A stretch of DNA of 64,000 nucleotides from JAQBQB01 sp963757185 (GTDB lineage: Bacteria > Gemmatimonadota > Gemmatimonadetes > Gemmatimonadales > Gemmatimonadaceae): contig CAVWQI010000010.1 of the NCBI GenBank assembly GCA_963757185.1, positions 1 through 64,000 on the forward strand, given 5' to 3'. Under the pieces are notes generated by a model, which saw nothing but the letters and a program-made list of their open reading frames with translations, ran no database searches and had not been told where the DNA came from. The translations under genes and the position numbers were made by a program. This document shows, piece by piece, positions 61,370 to 64,000 of the stretch. Numbering within the stretch: the first letter of the stretch is position 1; every line of letters starts with the position of its first letter.

Positions 61370-62019
61370 TGGCCGCTCAACTCACCGAGCACCGTGGTAC
61401 CCGCGAACGTGGCGTCGCCGACCTTGACTCGAAGCGCGGCGCCGGCGGGAAGGAAGACATCGACGCGCGAGCCGAAACGGATCAACCCCATGCGCGCGCC
61501 TTGCTGTACGTGCTCGCCGACTTTGGAATCGGTGACGATACGGCGCGCGATCAGTCCCGCGATCTGCCGCACCAGCACGTGGTTCGATCCGGCTTCGATG
61601 CCGATCGACGTCTGTTCGTTCTCCAGGCTCGACTCCTCCGACGCGGCGTTCGCGAAGCGACCGGGCGTATGATCGACGAGGCGGACGATGCCACTCACCG
61701 GATATCGGTTCACGTGCACGTTGAACACGTTCATGAAGATCGAGAGGCGGATCGACCGCTCTTTCATGAAGGTCGGCTCGTTCACCTCGGTGATCATCAC
61801 GACTTTGCCGTCGGCCGGAGCGATGACGAGACGTTCGCCCCGTTCGCCGCTCCGCACCGGGTCGCGGAAAAAGTAAGCGACCCAGAGCGCGATCAGCGCC
61901 AGCGCGAACGCGAACAGCCAGAGCGGCCAGGAGCGCCGGACCAGGGCGAGACCGAACACGCCGGCCGCGACGAGCGCCGCGATGACGATGTAGCTCAGGC
62001 CCTCACGGGCGAAGTTCAC
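61366..62019 (-). CDS. psd: Phosphatidylserine decarboxylase proenzyme (short, PSD-A type)
   Basis: Pyruvoyl enzyme converting phosphatidylserine to phosphatidylethanolamine, 217 aa. GTG 62019 overlaps the purC stop (GTGA). N-terminal TM pair (about 10-55), then YFFRDPVR, IAPADGKVVMITEV, IFMNVFNVHVNRYPVSG and the processing site IRFGSRVDVFLP, where the chain is expected to cleave at Gly-Ser to create the pyruvoyl group. The short form is typical of PSD-A proteins in many non-proteobacteria. Confidence 0.93.
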   Translation of the reverse strand: MNFAREGLSYIVIAALVAAGVFGLALVRRSWPLWLFAFALALIALWVAYFFRDPVRSGERGERLVIAPADGKVVMITEVNEPTFMKERSIRLSIFMNVFNVHVNRYPVSGIVRLVDHTPGRFANAASEESSLENEQTSIGIEAGSNHVLVRQIAGLIARRIVTDSKVGEHVQQGARMGLIRFGSRVDVFLPAGAALRVKVGDATFAGTTVLGELSGQ

Positions 62020-62954
62020 GAGGTCGACTCCACGTTCAAGGCGTCGTTCAGCGTCGAACCCGTGATCCGGCGAAACGCGTCGAGGTAGCGGGCGCTCGTC
62101 GCATCGACGACCGCCTGTGGCAGCGCAGGAGGCGGCGCGTCCCCGTTCCACCGGCCGGCACGCCGTTCGCCGTCGAGATAGTCGCGCAGCGGCTGCTTGT
62201 CGAAGCTCGGTTGCGCCGTGCCCGGAGTGTATCGGTCCGCGGGCCAGAACCGCGAGCTGTCCGGCGTGAGCACTTCGTCGATCAGGGTGATCGTTCCGTC
62301 GTGGTCGCGGCCGAACTCGAATTTCGTGTCGGCGATGATGATGCCTCTCTCGGCGGCGATCTCTCGGCCGCGCTCGTAGACGAGCCGGCTCAGTTGTTCC
62401 AGCTGCTTCGCGATCGCGCCGCCCACCGTGGTCGCCATTTGGCTCCGCGTGATGTTCTCGTCGTGTCCGGATTCTGCCTTGGTCGCCGGGCTGAATATGG
62501 CAGGTTCGAATCGCTCGCTCTCGCGGAGGCCCTGCGACAACGGTTCGCCGGCCAATGTGCCATGCTCTCGGTACTCTTTCCACGCCGAGCCGGAGAGATA
62601 CCCGCGCACGACGCACTCGACGGGAAAGACCTCGGTCCGCCGGCACAACATCGCGCGACCGGCCAGCGCCACTCGATACTCGGTGAGCGATGGCACCATC
62701 GCGATGATTTCGTCGATGTCCGCCGACAGCATGTGATGGTGCACGAGGCTCTCGAACTGGCGCAGCCACCACGCGGTGATCTGCGTCAGGACGGCGCCTT
62801 TGTGTGGGATGGGTTCGGCCATCACGACGTCGAACGCGCTGACGCGATCGGTCGCCACGAGAAGCAGCCGGTCGTCGTCGACGACGTAGACCTCTCGGAC
62901 TTTGCCGCGGCGAAGGTGGCGCAGCGGGATGCCGGTGAGCTCTGCCACGGTCAT
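62016..62954 (-). CDS. purC: Phosphoribosylaminoimidazole-succinocarboxamide synthase
   Basis: SAICAR synthetase, 312 aa, ligates aspartate to CAIR with ATP. Start MTVAELTGIPLRHLRRGKVR; hallmark segments LLLVATDRVSAFDVVMAE, FPVECVVRGYLSGSAWKEY, ESGHDENI, IIIADTKFEFGRD and LIDEVLTPDSSRFWP. ATG 62954 overlaps the purB stop (ATGA). The length and SGSAWKEY motif match the yeast-like, longer PurC type. Confidence 0.95.
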   Translation of the reverse strand: MTVAELTGIPLRHLRRGKVREVYVVDDDRLLLVATDRVSAFDVVMAEPIPHKGAVLTQITAWWLRQFESLVHHHMLSADIDEIIAMVPSLTEYRVALAGRAMLCRRTEVFPVECVVRGYLSGSAWKEYREHGTLAGEPLSQGLRESERFEPAIFSPATKAESGHDENITRSQMATTVGGAIAKQLEQLSRLVYERGREIAAERGIIIADTKFEFGRDHDGTITLIDEVLTPDSSRFWPADRYTPGTAQPSFDKQPLRDYLDGERRAGRWNGDAPPPALPQAVVDATSARYLDAFRRITGSTLNDALNVESTS

Positions 62955-64000
62955 ACGCGCACGTCCTCGGCTTCGGTTTGAGAATTTTCGGAGACGAGCA
63001 GCGGATCGACGACCTCGCGCAGGAACTCGTCGACCTGCTCTGGCGCGCGGCCCACGAATCGTCGCGGTTCGAGCGCCGTCTCCAGGTCGCGGACCGAGAC
63101 GCCGAACTCGTGGTCGGCGGCCAAGCGTTCGAGCAGGTCGTTTCGCTCGGCGCCGTCCTTGAGCGCGCGCGCCGCCTCGATGCTGTGGCGCCGGATGCAC
63201 TCGTGGGCGACCTGGCGGTCGATGCCGGCCTGCACGGCGCGGACGATGAGCTCTTCGGTCGCCATGAACGGCAGCTCGTCGGCCAGTCGGCGCCGGATGC
63301 GCGCCGGATGCACCTCGAGGCCGCGGGCGACGTTTTCCATCAATACGAGAATCGCGTCCGTCGCGAGGAAGCTTTCGGGAATCACGAGCCGCCGGTTCGC
63401 GCTGTCGTCGAGCGTCCGCTCGAAGAACTGAGTGCCGTGCGTGAGATTCGCGTTCGGCTCGAGCGAAATCACGAATCGCGCGAGCGACGCGATCCGCTCG
63501 CAACGCATCGGATTGCGCTTGTACGCCATCGCCGACGATCCGACCTGCTCCTTCTCGAACGGCTCCTCGATCTCGCCGACCGACTGGAGCACTCGCATGT
63601 CGCCGCTGAACTTCATGGCGCTCGCGGCGACGCCGGCGACGGTCCCGAGAATCTGCGCGTCGAGCTTGCGGGTGTACGTCTGCCCCGAAACGGGAATGGA
63701 ATGCGCGAATCCAATGGCTGCCGTGACGCGCCGGTCGAGCTCGCGCACTCTCCCGTGGTCACCGCCGAAGATCTCGAGGAAACTGGCTTGCGTCCCCGTC
63801 GTGCCTTTGACGCCGCGGCAGGGAAGCGTGGCGATTCGATGATCGAGGTCGGCGACGTCGAGCACGAGGTCCTGGAGCCACGTCGCGGCGCGCTTCCCGA
63901 CGGTGGTCGGCTGCGCGGCCTGGAGGTGCGTCGAGCCGAGCGTCGGCTCGTGCCGCCATTCGCGGGCGAACGCGGCGAGCGCGCGGATGACGCGGATCGC
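62951..64000 (-). CDS. purB: Adenylosuccinate lyase, N terminus cut by window edge
   Basis: Fumarase-superfamily enzyme acting at two purine steps; 349 residues of the C-terminal part are visible and the frame stays open to 64000. Readable motifs are LGSTHLQAAQPTTVGKRAA (catalytic His in the TH element), CRGVKGTTGTQASFLEIF, VSGQTYTRKLD and the signature SSAMAYKRNPMRCERI with the catalytic Ser loop. The sequence resembles the eukaryote-like ADSL branch more than the short E. coli type. It is the first visible gene of the long minus-strand purine and lipid operon. Confidence 0.94.
   Translation of the reverse strand, partial: AIRVIRALAAFAREWRHEPTLGSTHLQAAQPTTVGKRAATWLQDLVLDVADLDHRIATLPCRGVKGTTGTQASFLEIFGGDHGRVRELDRRVTAAIGFAHSIPVSGQTYTRKLDAQILGTVAGVAASAMKFSGDMRVLQSVGEIEEPFEKEQVGSSAMAYKRNPMRCERIASLARFVISLEPNANLTHGTQFFERTLDDSANRRLVIPESFLATDAILVLMENVARGLEVHPARIRRRLADELPFMATEELIVRAVQAGIDRQVAHECIRRHSIEAARALKDGAERNDLLERLAADHEFGVSVRDLETALEPRRFVGRAPEQVDEFLREVVDPLLVSENSQTEAEDVRV

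Overview
This 64 kb window is one continuous piece of a high-GC bacterial chromosome. It most resembles Gemmatimonadota or a related soil lineage. The signs are two PadR plus long FtsX-type permease pairs, a large sortilin-like beta-propeller exoprotein, an ECF sigma factor followed by a Ser/Thr kinase, a BlaI/M56 pair whose peptidase ends in a plug-like domain, and very tight operons with ATGA, GTGA and TGATG junctions. The taxonomic call is an inference from gene families; no rRNA gene is present. No tRNA, CRISPR array, insertion sequence or prophage was seen.

Layout. 1-1668: a YceI-like gene and an outer-membrane porin-like gene, both interrupted by several frameshifts. 1800-6515: a MacA/MacB/TolC-type tripartite exporter (adaptor, ATPase, permease, outer-membrane channel). 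6638-9684 (minus): PadR regulator and long ABC permease. 9795-12905: BlaI-type repressor with a readable promoter and operator, driving an M56 membrane peptidase fused to parvulin, POTRA and plug-like domains. 12912-15665 (minus): exported one-Cys peroxiredoxin, and a 14-TM drug exporter with a winged-helix tail.

15962-27738 is a ten-gene chemosensory operon: cheY, cheA, cheW, a soluble MCP, a PAS-HEAT-repeat protein, cheR, cheB, a second cheY, cheC and a PAS histidine kinase. No flagellar or pilus genes accompany it. The PAS domain of the HEAT protein and that of the kinase are clearly related, so the same sensory module sits on a scaffold and on a kinase. 27764-30861: a second PadR/permease pair with a double-dyad operator. 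31181-32422: an exported lipoprotein.

32479-42866 holds clock-type genes. kaiB-kaiC (without kaiA) is divergent from a PAS histidine kinase with an RsbRD-like tail. After the sortilin-like protein comes a second operon of pseudo-receiver, KaiC-like ATPase and GAF histidine kinase. The first KaiC keeps the catalytic glutamates and all three phospho-acceptor residues. The second lacks the phospho-sites, and its partner receiver has Glu in place of the phospho-acceptor Asp.

43250-49286: ECF sigma/kinase pair, lipoprotein, vanadium-haloperoxidase-like protein, internally duplicated membrane protein and an EndoIII-like DNA glycosylase. 49255 to the right edge is one long minus-strand run: purB (cut by the edge), purC, psd, pssA, purS, purQ, a BamE-like protein, purL, purF, ppdK, a GT4 glycosyltransferase, a NodB deacetylase and an AglD-type flippase. 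It couples purine synthesis to phosphatidylethanolamine synthesis and envelope glycan genes.
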